Source of the DNA: Edaphochlamys debaryana
Taxonomy: Eukaryota; Chlorophyta; Chlorophyceae; Chlamydomonadales
Assembly: GCA_016858145.1 (NCBI GenBank)
Contig: JAEHOE010000087.1
Location: 434,001 to 498,000, forward strand
DNA length: 64,000 nucleotides
Direction of reading: 5' to 3'
Below are positions 20,701 to 34,265 of this stretch, in pieces. Below the pieces are notes generated by a model that saw nothing but the letters and a program-made list of their open reading frames with translations, did not search any database and had not been told where the DNA came from. The first letter of the stretch is position 1, and each line of letters begins with the position of its first letter. The translations under genes were made by a program, and so were the position numbers.

Positions 20701-23700
20701 TTCTGCTAGGAGAAACGCTTACAACACGCCGATAACCCGCAGGTATCCCGCCACGCCCATCAGCAACCGCAAGCCCGAAGGATGCTCCCCGTTCCCCCCC
20801 CACGCAGCCCTCCCTCCCCACCTGCAGCAGGCTCCACGGGATGTGCATGACCACGGGCCCCTTGCCCATGGCGTTGCCCTCCGCGTAGGCGGCCGCGCTG
20901 CTCATGCCGGGCACGTGCGCCTCCAGCACGCACGAGATGAGGCCGCCCACGCCCCCCGCGCCCAGGTAGTAGGGCACCAGCAGGCCGCCGTCCTGGGGGG
21001 GGGAGGGGGGACGGGGAGGGCGGGGTAAGAGGTTGGGGGGTAGGTGTTGGGGAATGCGGATGGTCCAGCACAGCTGCACAGGGTTTTCATCAGATGCAAC
21101 ATGCCGATGCGACATGGAGTTGGGGGGTTGGGGTTGGGTTGGGGACTCCGCTAGCCCTCCGCCAGCCCTCCCCCGGCCCCTCCCCCCCCCCCCCCCCTCC
21201 CCCCCCTCACCGGGCTGTCCACCATCATGCGCACCACCCCACGGATGACCACGATGAGGCCGTCGGGCTCTGCGCCGGGGCGCTTGCGGCCCATGTCCCA
21301 GATGGCGGCACCCTGGGGGTGGGGAGGGGGTGGGGAAGGGTTGGGGGAAAGGTTGAGGAGGAGCGCAGTCCGGATCGAGCTCGACGACATCGTCCAAGGA
21401 GAAGCCGACCCGCTCGAGACCTGGCGACGACGCTTAGCGCACTGCTATGATGCCGAGCGACGAGACGCGACGCGACGAGCCGTCGAGCCTGCCGACGACG
21501 AGCAGATCTCTGCGCCAGATCACCCATGCCTTCCCACCGCCCCTCACCTGCTGGTACACGCGCATCTCGCTGTTCTTGCGGATCCACTCCACCACCCGCG
21601 GCTCCACCCCGCGCAGGAAGGCGCAGCCGCCCAGCAGCTCCGTGACCGTGGGCTGCCGGTACGTGGGCCCCCGCCGCGCCAGGATCTGCAGCCGCTTCTC
21701 CACCAGCTCCACGATCTTCTTGCACTCGGACTCGTCGATCATGCCGCCTGCGAGGGGGTGGGTGGGGAGGATGTGGGGGTGTTTGTTCCTGAGCGGAGTG
21801 AGAGTGAGAGATGTAGCTCTACTAGGTTGGTTGAGTGGGTGAAGGAGAGGTGTGTATGCTCTTGTAGCACTCGGACTCGTCGAACATGCCAAGGTGGGTG
21901 TCTGGCATCGTGGGGGCCGGCGTACCCTGTGCCGTTGCAGAGCGACGGTGCGGCAGGCCCGGGTACCGAGCACCCCGTCCTCATCAGAGCCCCCTCCCCC
22001 CCCTCACCCTCGTTCATCTCGCGCACGAAGGCCTGCTGCTGAGTCAGCATGTCGATCACGGCGCGGTGCGTCTGTACGGCACCGAACTTGGTGGGCGCCT
22101 CGATGCGGCGCTCAATGATGTAGGCCCACGCGCCGTCGGCCTCATGCTGGACCTGGGGGGGCGGAGGGTGGGGGGTTTGGAGGGGGGAGGGGTGGAGTCA
22201 GGGCCTTCTTAGCCAAGAAACCTCCCACCGAGACACCGTGGCCGCCGCGCTGTCCAGCCCCCATCCCTGAGTCATGCCTGCCCCTCCCTCCTGTCCGGGG
22301 GGGCAGGACAGGGCCTGCATGGCCAAGAGTGCTCCGGCCGTGACTCCGTGGAGTTCCGCCGCTCCAGCACTTCCGCCGGTCCGGTCCCAACCGTGCGGTC
22401 CCATACCGGTACCCTCCCTGCCCGCCGGCACTTCAAGCGCCGCCCCCGAACCCCGTGCCCGCGCCCTCCCCCCGCCCGCCAAGCCGCCCACCTCCTCCAG
22501 CAGCAGCTCGCCGTACAGCCCGCTGTACTGCAGCCACTCGGTCTGCAGCGACTGCGTGAGCGAGGCCCAAAGCTCCACGGCCGTCTCCAGGCCGCGCAGG
22601 GTGGTGGCCGAGATGTGGCCCGACAGCACCCACACAAAGGGCACCAGCAGCCGGGGGACCACGGCGCGGACCTGCAGGCGGAGGGGCGGGAGGGTGGGGG
22701 GCGTGGAGGGAGGGTGGGTGGGTGGGTGAACGGTGGGCGTTCAAGGCGGCCGCAGGGGCAGGCGTGAGGAAGGGCCTACGGGTGTTGGCGCTGCACCCCT
22801 CCTCGGTTATGGGATACCGTTTAGGGCGGCGGGTGAGTGGGTGGTCCAAGGGGCACAGGAGGGGGCGCGGCTGCTGAAGGCCCTTGCCCTTGGTCCACTG
22901 ATAAGGAAGTTGCCAACAGGCCAAACGACGGGCATAACCCAGGTAGCACCAGCGCCACTCACAAACTTGTTGCCCGACTTCTTGGCGTCCGCCACCCAGT
23001 TCTTGAGCTTGAAGTAGACGTTGGCCTCGGCCTGCAGCAGCGGCCCGCTGCCCACCTCCTGCTTCACCAGCGACCACAGCGCCAGGGGGCGCTCGGGGTA
23101 GTGCGCCGACTGGTCGGCCACGTAGGACAGGACCTGGGGGTAAGGGTGCAGGGTGGGTGGGGTGTGTGTGTGGGGGTGAGTGGGCTTTGAGGAGTGAGAC
23201 GGGAATGTTGGGGCCTTTTGCTTGGTAAGCGGTCCTTCCTCGGCAAACGGAGGAGGGGCCGGCACGAGGCTCGTTAGTGGTTTGGGGTGGTTTGGTGAAG
23301 AGGGCGCGGAAGTGAGCGCGTGTGCGCGCGAGACCGCAGCCGTGGCATGTCCATCCTCAGCGCTTGGCACCACGCCAGCCACCCAAACTGCGCCCGCCAG
23401 GGCCCACGAGACCACGGGCCCCAGCCGCCTCCGCACGCAGCCCCACTTCCTCTCGCAGCCCCAACCCCCAAACCCCACCTTGTAGGACGACGGGCTGAGG
23501 CTGCCGTTGGCGTGCTTCTGGCGGTAGTACTGCTTGAGCCCCGCCAGCAGGCGCAGGCGGTACTCGACCAGCAGGGGGGCGCACATGCCGGTGCTGGAGC
23601 CCTCTAGGTCCACTGGGGGGGGGGGGCGTTTAGCAGGCGGGTGATCGTTTGACGGATTGCGCGAACCAAAGCGACAGGGAAGGAGCAGGCGGGGGTTGTG

Positions 23701-26700
23701 GTGGGGGTGGGGGTGGGGCGGGGTGGGGTAGAGGAAGGTTCGAGGTCAGGCGTTCAGGTGAATGGCCGCATTCCGACTCTCTTGGGGCGAGAGCAATGAC
23801 AACGAAGAATACGAAGCCTGAGCACGCACCCCAAACCCAAAAACGAGGCAAGTGCGCGAAGCATGCAACCCCTCCCCCCCATCCCACCGCTGCCGTCCTC
23901 ACCCGCGCTGTTCTGGTTGCGGAAGGAGCTGGCAGAGGCCCGCGCCAGCGCCGCCGCCGCAGCGCTCTCCGAGAAGCGGGTGCGGCGGGACAGCGCCCCC
24001 TCGCCCCCCGCCCCCGTCGCGCCCCGCGCCGAGGTGTCGCGAAGCAGCGCCGCCGCCGCCTGGGAGCCGTGGCCGGAGCCGCCCACGCCCGAGTTCCAGT
24101 CCTGAAGAGGTTTGATGGGGCGGGGCAAGCGGGATATTGGGGTATTGGGGTACTGGGTATTGGAGGTATTGGGGTATGCATTAGCAGTGCAGTAACCGTT
24201 GAGTGTTCCTGACCCTTTCGAGAGACAGCCGCTCAGACTCGGTGCCCAATCCCTGGGCCCCCCTCCCACCTGGGAGCCGCGGCGCAGCGCGCTGGCGCTG
24301 GCAACGCTGGCCGATCCGCGGATGAGCGACAGGAAGGCCGAGGCCCGGCCCTGGGCGCCGCCCTGGGCCTGGGCCTGCGCTTGGGCCTGGGCCTGGGCAT
24401 CGCGCTGCTGCTGCTTGATCGCCGAGACCTGCAGTCAGACACCGGTGCGACTTGAGGGTCCTTGCAATCTTGCAACCGCCGTCCCTGCCCCCATTTACTC
24501 CGCCTGGACCACACACGCGAGGCGGCCCACAGCCGTGCACCATCCCATCCCCGCCATTACTCCACCAGCCAGCCCCAGCCAGCCCCCCGAACCTATGCAC
24601 CCCAACCCCCGCCCACCCATTTCTCCCCACCTGAGCCATGATGCTGTTGGAGGCCCGGGCCAGCGAGTCCTGCGTGGGCGCCTCCCCCTCCGCCGCCTGC
24701 GCCTGCATCTCCGCCGCCACCTCCCGCGTCACGTCCTTGACGGGGGCGGCCAGGGAGCGGCGGCCCAGCGGCATGGCCTCGCCGGCGCCCGCCAGCGACC
24801 GGCGGCTGAGCGCGACGACGCCGCCGCCCTCGCCGCCGCCGGCGGCCCGGCCGCCGCGGACCTTGCCGCCGCCGCCGCCGCCTAGGGACTCGTTGCCGCC
24901 GAGGGAGATGCAGCCGGGGCCGTCGGTGTCGTAGATTCGCGCCAGCTGGGTGGACACGGCGGAGAGGCCTGCGGGGGAAGGAGAGGGCGGCAGGGGTGGA
25001 GGATGGGGGCGATGTGGGTTGGTGTGGGTTGAGGGCGGTCTGGATGATGCAGGCACAGGCAGAAGGCACAGAGAGAGGCGCGGAGGATGGAGGGAGGAGG
25101 CGTGGGAGCGAGGAGAGAAGGAAGAGACGACAACGAAACAGGTACAGGGAGAGGCGCGTGTGATCAGGGCCACGCACCTTGGTTGCGGCCGACACGCATG
25201 GACGCCCGGCCGAGCCCGCCGCCGCCCTGCCGTACCGATTGCCGCCCCAGTCCCCCGGCACCGGCGCCGGCGCCCGCGCCGCCTGCCCCCGACTCCAGGT
25301 CGCTGCCCTCCGCGCCGGCGCCCACCCCCGCCGCTGCACGCAGAGAGGTCCGGCCCAGCGTGGCGCCGCCGCCCGCCGCTCGCATGGACTGGTGGGCTAG
25401 GTCGGCGTTGCCGCTCCTGCCGCCGGGGGCGGGGGAGTCTTTCTCGGCGGGGCGGCTGCCGCCCACCGAAGCGTCCTCTGGGAGGGCAAACTCGAAGGGA
25501 CCCAGACAGGGGGGCTCCCAGACCTGCGTGGGAGAGGCAACAACACAAATAGGATCAGCGTGTGTGGCGCTGATAGAATTCCATTTTTACTGCTCGAACT
25601 ACTTTGGCGCCGGCGCCCGGGGCAAGCGGCGGAAGGGGCGTGAGCGCACGCGTGCTGTGCGGTACCAGTAATGGCACGTGAGTGGCCCCTAGTTGCCCCC
25701 CTCCAACTCCTCGCTACGGTACCCCGCAGGGACCCCAGACCCACCCCGCTGCGGCCGGCCTCCGCCGCCCCCCCTCCGCCTCCGCCTCCGCCGCTCTGGT
25801 GCGACAGGCTCAGGCTGCGGTGGTGGTGGTGCGCGCCCGGAAGCGTCGCGGAGCCCCGACCCAGGCCCCTGGACCCGGGCGAGGCCAGGGAGCCGGACTC
25901 TGCGCCAGCCGCCAGCACGCCTGCGGTTGGGTGGTGAGAGGACTCGGGGTGAGGACGCGGTCTGGGAGCTGCATCCAATGCATCACAGCGCTTAGACAAG
26001 CAAATAGCAGGACACCGTCACGGCGCACTTCACACCTCTCCACACCGCCATAGCCCGCGCTTCGCAGTCCCCCAAACCCCCGCCTCCCACCCGCCCCAGC
26101 GCCTCCGCACCCACCCATGAGCGCAGGGTCGAGCGACCCCGGCGGCGGCCCGCCCGCCCGCACGGAGCCGCGCCCCAGCGGCCGCGAGCCCGTCCCTGCC
26201 ATGCCCGGCTCCGCCCTCAGCGCCTCCAGCCCCGAGCCGCCGTCGCCCCCCAGGCGCTGCACCAGGCGCACGGAGGGGGAGGTCACGGGCAGCCCCGAGC
26301 GCCCCACCACGGGCATATTGCGGCCGGCGCCTGAGGGGGGGGAGAAGAGGAGGTGAGGATGAGGAGAGGGGGAAGGGGAGAGGAAGAGTGGCACCTGACA
26401 GGGGTGGTGAAGGCATGTGAGGCTAGGGGGTCGAGGGAAGGGGACCTTCCGCCTGGGACCTCGCATGGGCCGACTGGCCCGCAAACCCGCTGCCTGCAAT
26501 CCATGCCACGACCAAACCTCCTTCCCCACTTGGCTCCCCGTCCCCTTCCCCGCAGACCCACCCGGGCCGATGACCAGCACGCTTTGCAGCAGGTCCCCAT
26601 CCGCCTCGCACTCGCCACCACGCAGCGCCGCTTCAGCCGCCGCCGCCTCGGCCGCGGCGCCACGGGCCGGGTCCGACACGCGCTCCCGTGCGCCCCCAGC

Positions 26701-29700
26701 CCCCGCGGACCCTCCCGGCGGCATCGACACGGTTCCGAACAGGTGCGCTGGCGGCGGCGGCGCCAGGCCAGCGCCGGCCTTGTCGTCGCCGCCGCCGCCG
26801 TCGAGGCCGCGGAGGTGGAGGTTGCCGGTGCTGGCGGAGGCGGCAGGGCGGCCGACGCGTGTGACGGGGCCGGGCGTCGTCATGCCGGAATCCGACTCGC
26901 CATCGGCGCCGCCGCCGAGGCGGTTCAGGCCGCCGCCGACGCTGCTGCCGGTGGCGCCGCGGGAGAGCGGGCTGGGGCGCAGCGTCTGTGTGGACGGGAC
27001 CTTGCGGACGCCGATGGCGGCGCCGCCGCCGCCGCCGAGCGGCCCCGGCGCCAGCGGCGGCGGCGGCAGAGCCGCCGCCATGCGAGGCAGCGGCGCCGAC
27101 GGCTGCGCGGAACCCGCCGCCGACGCGTTCGCCTTCGCTTCCGCCTCCTCCGCCTCTATAGCCGCCATCAATGCGTCCTCGATCAGACCGTCGCCGCCGG
27201 TGCTCTTGCGGCGGCCGGCGGGGGTGCCGACGGGGGTGGGCCCCAGGCCCGAGCCCCCGGTGGAGGCGCTGGTGCCGTCAGCATTGAAAAAGGAGGGCAG
27301 GCTGACGCCGCCGCCGCCCTCGGAGCCGCCGTCAGGAACCGCGCCGAGGCCGGAAACGCGGGGCATGGCGCCGCCGCCGGCCCGTGCCAACGCCACCAGG
27401 TCTTGTGTGGAGGCAAAGGGGGACCGCACGGGGCCCTCGCCCCACAGCCCCTTTGCAACGCCCCCCTCGGGGCCTGCAGCAGCGCCGGCCCCGGCCCCGT
27501 CGCCGGCACCCGCCAGCGGCGGCGGCGACGCCGACAGGGCCGCCGGCGCCGCCACCGCCTCCGTCAGCACCACCATGTGGGCGTCGACGGCGCCCGCCGC
27601 CTCGCCCGAGTCGCCGCTGGCATTGGCCGAATCCACGCCCAGGGCCACGCGGGGCGTCACGGCGGCGGGGGTGTCGGCCGGAACGATTCCGTCCAGTGGG
27701 CGGGAGGACTGGCGCAGCGGCGCGGCCGTGGCAGGCCCCGCCACCGCCCCCTCCACGAACCGGCTGCTCGCCTGCCGCCCAAACGCCTGCGGCCACTTGG
27801 ACCCAGCCGAGGCCCGCTCCGGGAGGATGCCCACCCCGACGCCCGCCGTCGCGGCGGCGGGGTCGGACGCGCGCGGCGACACGGCGCTGGCGGCGCCGCC
27901 AGCGGCCGTCGGGGTCCCGACCACCATCGCCGAGACGCGGCGGGAGGAGGCCTGGCGGCGGAGGGAGCCGGGGCCGCCGACGGCCAGGGAGGCGGGGGCG
28001 GAGGGGCGGCGGGGGGCGGTGCCCGAGCCGCCCGAGGGGCCCGGGCCGCGGTGCCCCGGCGCTGCGGTCCCCGAGTCCCGAATGATGAGGGCCGAGCTGG
28101 GTCCGCTGCCCGAGGGCACGGAGCTCAGGTTGCCGGTGTTGGCGCGGGACTCCATGCGGTTCATTTCGCGGACGTTGAACTGCGGAAAGGAAGCAACACG
28201 AAAAGGCTAGGGCGGGCTGGGAGGGCTGTGCAAGGTGTGAGCCGGGAACTTGGGCGCAGGGGCCCGCCGAGCCCAGCCCGCTTCCTCCTCACCCCCCTCC
28301 CCCTCCCCTCCAACCCCCCCCCACCTGCGTGGCCCGCTTCAGGTCTGCCGCCTGCTTCTCCCGCCGCGCCAGCTCGTCCTTGTCGTCCAGATCCAGATTG
28401 TCGCCGCCAGATCCCCAGCCGTACCTGCGCGGTAAGGGCGGTGGTGAAGGGGCAATGCCAGTGTTACGACAGCACAGCAGCGGGAAGGGGTGCGATCGGA
28501 GCAGCTGGTGTTCCTGCGGCGCTTGGGCCCCCAAGCCCTTGCCGCTCTCGTCGCGGCCCCCTCCCTTGCCCCCCCCAAGCGACCACCCACTTTGCCCAGA
28601 AATGCAGGGGCCGTTGGATGAGGTTGGCGTAGGTGGCGGCCCGGAACCAGTGGAGCCAGCGGACCTTCTGCTGCACCTCTGGAGGGGGCGGAGGGGGTCG
28701 GGGTGGGAGGGAAGCAGCAAGCAGAGGCGTCAGGCAGGGGCCGTGAGGCAGGCCGTGGTTTCCATCCAAACTCCCACAACACGTTCAACAGCAGCACGTT
28801 CCCAGCTTGCATCCCCGCGCCCCCTCCAGCCCCTCCGCGCCGCCTGCCTCCCGCCTCAGCCAAACAACCTTCCTCTTGCTCCCTCCCTCCCTCTTCCCCT
28901 CTCCCCCCCTTGCCCCCTCCCCCCCCACCCGGCAGCTCCTTGTCCAGCCTCCCGACAGCCTACCCGCCTGCCAGCCCCCTCAGCCAAACCGTAGCGACCG
29001 CCGACCGCTAGCCCCCTCCCCCCCACATCACCCCTTGCCCCTTCCCCACCCCCACCCGGCAGCTCCTTGTCCAGCTGCTTGGTGAAGTCCGTGTGGCGGC
29101 GGAGGGTGGCCCAGTCCAGGCCCTGGAGCAGCTCGTCCTCGTCCTGACAGGGGGGGGAGGGGGGGAGGGGAAGGTGAGGAAGGAGGAGAGGGGGAGGTGA
29201 GGCCAGGGCGTGGAAGAGGGCAGTTCAGCGGCACCCCCCCAGCCTGCGCCGACTTCCTAGCCGAGAGCCCCCCAGCCCCCACCTGCGCCGTCTCCAGGTC
29301 CTCGATGGCATTGTCCGTGAACTTGGCAAACAGGTTCTTGACCTGCGGAGGCGCGGGAACGGCGATGGGAAAAAGAGGTTGACCCTGTATGGGTAGGTGT
29401 AACGGGCCCTCTAGTCCCCCGCTCCACCAACCGCTGAATCCCCTCATCAACTTCCTCCCTTCTTTGCCCCCCCCCGGGGTCCGCCAACCCCCACCCCCCA
29501 ACCTCCCCCCTCCCCTCCCCTCCCCTCCCCTCCCCTCCCCTCCCCTCCCCTCCCCTCCCCCCGCCCCACTGCCCCGATCGCTACACCCTCTCAGCAGGGA
29601 TTCAAACTTGTATGTGTAGGTGAAACGGGCCCTTCAGTGCTGCACCCTCCTCCTTCCTTTGCCCCCCCCCTTCCGGAGTCCGCCAACCCCCGCCCCCAAT

Positions 29701-32700
29701 TCTCTCCCCCCTCCCCGACCCCCCCGCCCCACCTCTCCGCGCATGGCCAGCTGCTCCGCCCGGACCTTGTTGAGCCCCAGCAGCGTCAGCAGGGGGCCGC
29801 ACAGGGGCGCGTTCACCAGCAGCGTCAGGAACACTGGGGGGGAGGGGGGTGTTTGAAGCTGATAAGCGGGAGAGCGTCGAATGGTTGGGGGGAGGGGGGA
29901 GGGGGGGAGGACGGGGCGGGGCACGTTACGGTACAGGACACGAAAGGCAAGAGGAGGGGCCCAGCCCTCCGTCCTTCTCCACCGACCCCGACCCACCGTA
30001 TCCGGCCGTGAGGATGGCGATCTCTGCCTTGACCTGCTGCCGGTTGGTGCCCTGGCCCTCGGCGGTGACCGACAGCGTGGCGGCCGACTGCGCCAGCACC
30101 AGCGACAGGCTGCCGCGCAGGCCGCCCACGGTCACGAAGATGATCTCCTGCAGCGTCATGCCGTCCGACAGGTGGACGAGCTGGAGCAGGCGGAAGCTGC
30201 GGGAAGGTGGGGGGGACGAAAGGGGGGATTGGCAACAGGGGTGAGGGGTGGTGGTTATGGTGGTATTGGTTTGCAGCCCTGCGGCCGTCCAGGCGGACAA
30301 GGCCGGAGGTGGACGGGCGAGGCAAGGCAAGGAAGAGGAGTGAGGCCAGGAGGGGCGGGGCCGGGGCTGGGGCCGCTCAATCGCACCTGGCGAAGGTGAG
30401 TATGAACCGCAGCGAAAAGGATGCGATGTAGATGAGCGGCAGCTTGTAGAGCAGCAGCAGGGCCAGGTCGATGCCGCCCTCCTCCGTGGCCAGCTGGGTG
30501 GAGGACCTGGGGGAGGGGGGGGGGAGGGCGTCACGGGTGGTTGGCGGCCCACTATTAAAGCCCAAGGCCCAGCCCTTGTGCATTGTAATCTGCCGCCACG
30601 GACACGCCACGCCGCGAGCGTATCGGCTTGACGCGGTACCGCCGGCTTTTGAACCTTTCCCACTGCGCTCCCTTCCTACCGGATGGTGAAATTGACCGCC
30701 GATGCGCCCACGTAGAAGAAGATGAGGCCGTTGATGATGAACGTCATGACCGCCCAGAACTGGCTGAAGATGCCGGATATTCGGGCCTTCGTACTCATGC
30801 CCCACAGCAGCGTACTGCTGCCGTACAGTCCGAACACCACTGCGCCGATACAGCCCGAGCCGCGGCACCAGACCTGTGGTGGGGCGTCGTAAGGCCAGAA
30901 GGTGTGGAGGCGCGTTATAACATTCTAATACCAGGAGCGTGCATGCGGGAAACGCTGTGCGGTGCGGGGCGTGAGGCTGTACGCGCGAGGCCACGCGAGA
31001 AGCCCGGGGGAGTACCGCAGTGAGTCTACCGTATTCAGTCCAGGGCCATCCCCGAGGTTGGCGGTGCAGCCCCCTCCCCGCCCCCACGCACCTGCGTGAT
31101 GTAGAAGGACAGGTAGCAGCCCGCCACGGACCAGGCCACCTCGGCCTGCGCCTCCATGTTGCGGTGCTGCAGCCACAGGTACACCCAACTGCCGGGGAAT
31201 AGGGCGGGAAGAGGGAAAGGAGGTCAAGCGTAAAGCGGCGGCGTGGTAGCCGTAGCTCTCGTACCGGTGTACCGTCTGCTGCTGGAGTCGCCAGTGCCGT
31301 ATTCCCAGCGCAGCCCACACACGTGCCGTGCCGCTGCCCTCAGCCGTCCGCGTCCCCACCCTCACCGCGTGAAGATGCCCATGGCGAGGCCGATGCAGAT
31401 GCCGGTGAAGGCCGACCAGATCGTGAGCGTCACGATCTTGGCGAGATCCTTGCCCAGGCTGGATCCGTGAGATTCTAGGACGAGCTCCTTGAAGATCTCG
31501 AACAGCGTCAGCGAGGAGGCGTCGTTGAACAGCGACTCGCCCTCGAGCAGCACCGACAGGATCTCGGGGCCGCCGCCTGTGGAGATTAATGAGAGGGAGC
31601 GGGCATCGCGTGAAGGGGAGGGCCTCGGATCTGCCTAGGCCTAGGAGTGCAGGAAGAGCTCTCTGGCCACTGTTCTGTGCCATGTGCAAAGCATGGTTTC
31701 GCTCCAGAAGTCACCAAGATTCTCAGCCCGACCAGGACCGCGCCAGGCTGCTTCATGCAGTCAAGCTGAGCTGGCCGCCCCAATCCCGCACCCCGACGGG
31801 ACCAGGCCCCCCGGCCTCCGCACCTGCACCCCCCCCCAGACGAGCCCCCCCAGCCCCTGCTGCGGCACCCCCTGCGCCCGCTGCGCCCCTGCCCAAGCCC
31901 AGCACGCACAGCACAGCACAGCACAGCACAGCACGGTCCACGGTCCGGGCACAGCACGGCCCACGCAACGCACCGGTGCGCAGCACGGCCGACACGGAGG
32001 CCGCGTCCGTGGACGCGATCATGGATCCGAACAGCGCCACGTCAGCGGCGCTCCAACCGCTGGCCTGCAGGTCCAGCGCGTAGAGCATGAAGGGGATGAG
32101 GATGAGGGCCGAGGCGATGACCATCACGAACGCCATGAAGACGATGTTGAAGGACACCTGGGGGTTTGGGGGGTGAGCAGGGGTGAGGGGCGAGGGATTA
32201 GGGGGAGGGGGGACGGAAGCGCGGAGGGCGCCATTGGCTGCCGCCCCTACTCCGTCCACCAGCAGCCGCCATGCTGTTCATTTGCAGGTCCCCACCAGGC
32301 CCTGGGGACCTGGGCCGGCGCCTGGGCCTGGGCCTGGCCGCAGTGGGCCCGACCGTCGCCACACCCCGCACTCCGGTCCTGCACTCCCAAGTAGCGTGCT
32401 GCTGTGCGCCAGCCCCGACCAAGCGCTGCGGAGCTGTTGACCGGCCATGGCCCCAGAGCGCCGTGGGGGCTTGGGGGCAGGACTCCACCCGACTTAATGG
32501 CCCCCGGCCCTCTGGCACCGCACACGCCAGGGCGGCCGGGTCCTGCGGCGTCCCAGGGCCAGGGGCTGCCGCACTGCCGCTGCAGCTCCAGAGAGACGGG
32601 TCGGTCCCGATACCGTCCAAAGGGTCTCCCGCGATCCCCGCCCTGCAGGTCCCTGCCTTGGCCGCTGCTTCCAATCCCGACTTCCTGGCGGCCAGTCCGC

Positions 32701-34265
32701 AGTCCACCATGCCGGGAGTGCCCGGGCCCTCCAGCTGAGCTATACACGCACCTGAGCCGCCCCGGCCCCCCTTGTCCATGCAAGGTCCGGCCCAACCTTG
32801 CGAAGCATGGAGCCCCACCCAAGCGGCCCGCCCTCGCCCCCCTAGGCCCTGCCAAAGGGACCTGGCCCCACCTTCTTCAGCATGAAGAAGTCTATTCGCA
32901 CTGATAAGTCTAATAAGAAGGGCGGCAGGAACACATACACGAAGATCTGGGGGTTGGGGTTGGCGGTGGGGGTGGGGGCAGGGGGGCGTCTGTTGCTGAG
33001 CAGGGGCCAGGCGTGGCGGCCGGTGCCGGACAGGAGCAATTGCCTGCCCCTGCCCACGCTTACCATAAGCACCGTACTGGTGCCCCACCTCCGCTCCGCT
33101 ACTCGCCCCTGACTCCTGGACCCCTGCACACATACACACGTGCCCAGCCCTGCCCCGCCCATCCCCTTCCGCGCTCCCCCCTCCCAGGCCCCGACCCACA
33201 TCGGCGGGCCGCATGCCCAGCCACAGCATGACCGCATTGCTGACGTGCTCCAGGTTCCAGTAGTGCGAAAAGGTGAAGTAGATCGCACCTTTGGGGGGGC
33301 AGTGCACCCAGGAGGGGGGGGGCTTCCGCCTTAGCGAACCGTGCATCAAGTGATCTGAGGGTGCGGTCTCATGCGGTGCAAAGCACTATGATGTTACAGA
33401 GGATTCCGAAGGCCGCAGCAGCTCAGCCCAGCCGCCCCAGCCCCAACCCAGATCGCACCGAAGGCCAGCGTGATGAGCGCATCCCAGCGCGGGGAGGCCA
33501 GGCACATGACCGCAATGGCCAGGCCCGCAAAGAAGACCGCATCGTAGCCGCCTGGGGGAGAAGAACAAGTGGGTGGCGGAGGGGTAGTGGCGGGGCGTTG
33601 GGCGGGGAAGGGAGTGGAGGGGAGGGGGTAATGAGCATCCGGGGTGCACACGTGGCGGCCCGTGCCGCGCTGCGGGGGCACCCCTCCTGCTTCGCGCGAC
33701 TCCCTCCCCATGCAGCAGACGGCGGCGGGTCCCCCAACGCCGCCCTTTGCTCAGCACGTACCGTCCGGGACAAGGCACCAGTTCCTGTGGGGGGAGCGGG
33801 GCGGGCAACATGGCGAATGGGCATGTCAGGGTTCATGGCAGCCCGCTCGGGCGAGGGCGGCCATCGCGAGCTACCTGCTGAGCGCCACTGATTGGTTGCG
33901 GACCCGGACAAACAGGAAAACAATGCGCCGCGAAAGGGTTTGCTGCGCGTCGGTTCTGGGCGCCCATCCGCTTGGTCTAGTTTGCAACGCATCCGAATTG
34001 GGAGCCCTGAGAGCGCGGGCTGCATAACCCTGCCAAAGTCCGCAGCAGCGGCGCGTCGGTCAGACCGAAGCCGCAGAGCGTCCGGCGCGTCCATTCCGAG
34101 CCCGGCGCCACCCGTCCAGCCTTCCTACCATCCTTCAGGGTTGTCCACGCGGTGGTGGTAAGTGACATTCTTGTCATAGCAGAAAGTCGAGCCGGAAGGA
34201 GCCGGGCCTGAATTCAGCAGGTGCCGCAGCACGAAGCCAAGGGCTGGAGTGATCAGCGCGTTCAT
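17721..34265 (-). CDS. SOS1: SOS1-type plasma-membrane Na+/H+ antiporter, 37 exons
   Basis: A 2459-residue model; all 37 exons agree in phase. Residues 1-508 are the exchanger domain: FVYVFLPPFLLD (from 116), STD with D190, EGESLFND (N218-D219, the ND pair of electroneutral exchangers) and GGLRGS (432-437). After residue 1600 come SOS1/NHE tail motifs (EYRLRLLAGLKQYYRQ, HEADGAWAYIIE) and a cyclic-nucleotide-binding-like fold around DGLIVVIRGVVRMM (about 1930). Residues 621-1640 and 2090-2460 are low-complexity. Plant SOS1 is near 1150 residues, so the tail is about double. It should exchange Na+ for H+ at the plasma membrane. Exons: 34265-34129, 33784-33762, 33551-33459, 33288-33200, 32946-32872, 32157-31974, 31576-31366, 31188-31092, 30873-30680, 30506-30387, 30196-29997, 29833-29733, 29342-29283, 29143-29056, 28678-28591, 28424-28325, 28179-26562, 26330-26115, 25920-25745, 25523-25178, 24968-24631, 24428-24270, 24101-23903, 23612-23479, 23133-22963, 22671-22492, 22152-22008, 21747-21548, 21312-21211, 20992-20822, 20455-20348, 20143-19991, 19759-19550, 19390-19154, 18902-18813, 18526-18359, 18119-17721. 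Confidence 0.95.
29511..29560. repeat. (TCCCC)10 microsatellite in an antiporter intron
   Basis: Ten perfect TCCCC units lie inside the intron between exons 29833-29733 and 29342-29283. On the transcribed-sense strand it is (GGGGA)10, so the pre-mRNA carries ten G4 tracts and could form quadruplexes. Confidence 0.97.
31905..31934. repeat. ACAGC pentanucleotide repeat in an antiporter intron
   Basis: About six units of ACAGC, imperfect at the left end, in the intron between exons 32157-31974 and 31576-31366. Confidence 0.85.

Noticed and set aside
25810..28164. 784-residue uninterrupted minus-strand frame taken as a single exon
   Set aside because: Only 28179-26562 is supported as one exon. 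A GTGGGTC donor at 26561 and a CTCAG acceptor before 26330 keep the phase, and the lower part of the frame runs through introns.
26353..28632. Long plus-strand frames opposite the antiporter low-complexity exon
   Set aside because: They are antisense shadows of a GC-rich coding exon, made of Arg/Ala/Gly runs without domains or splice logic.
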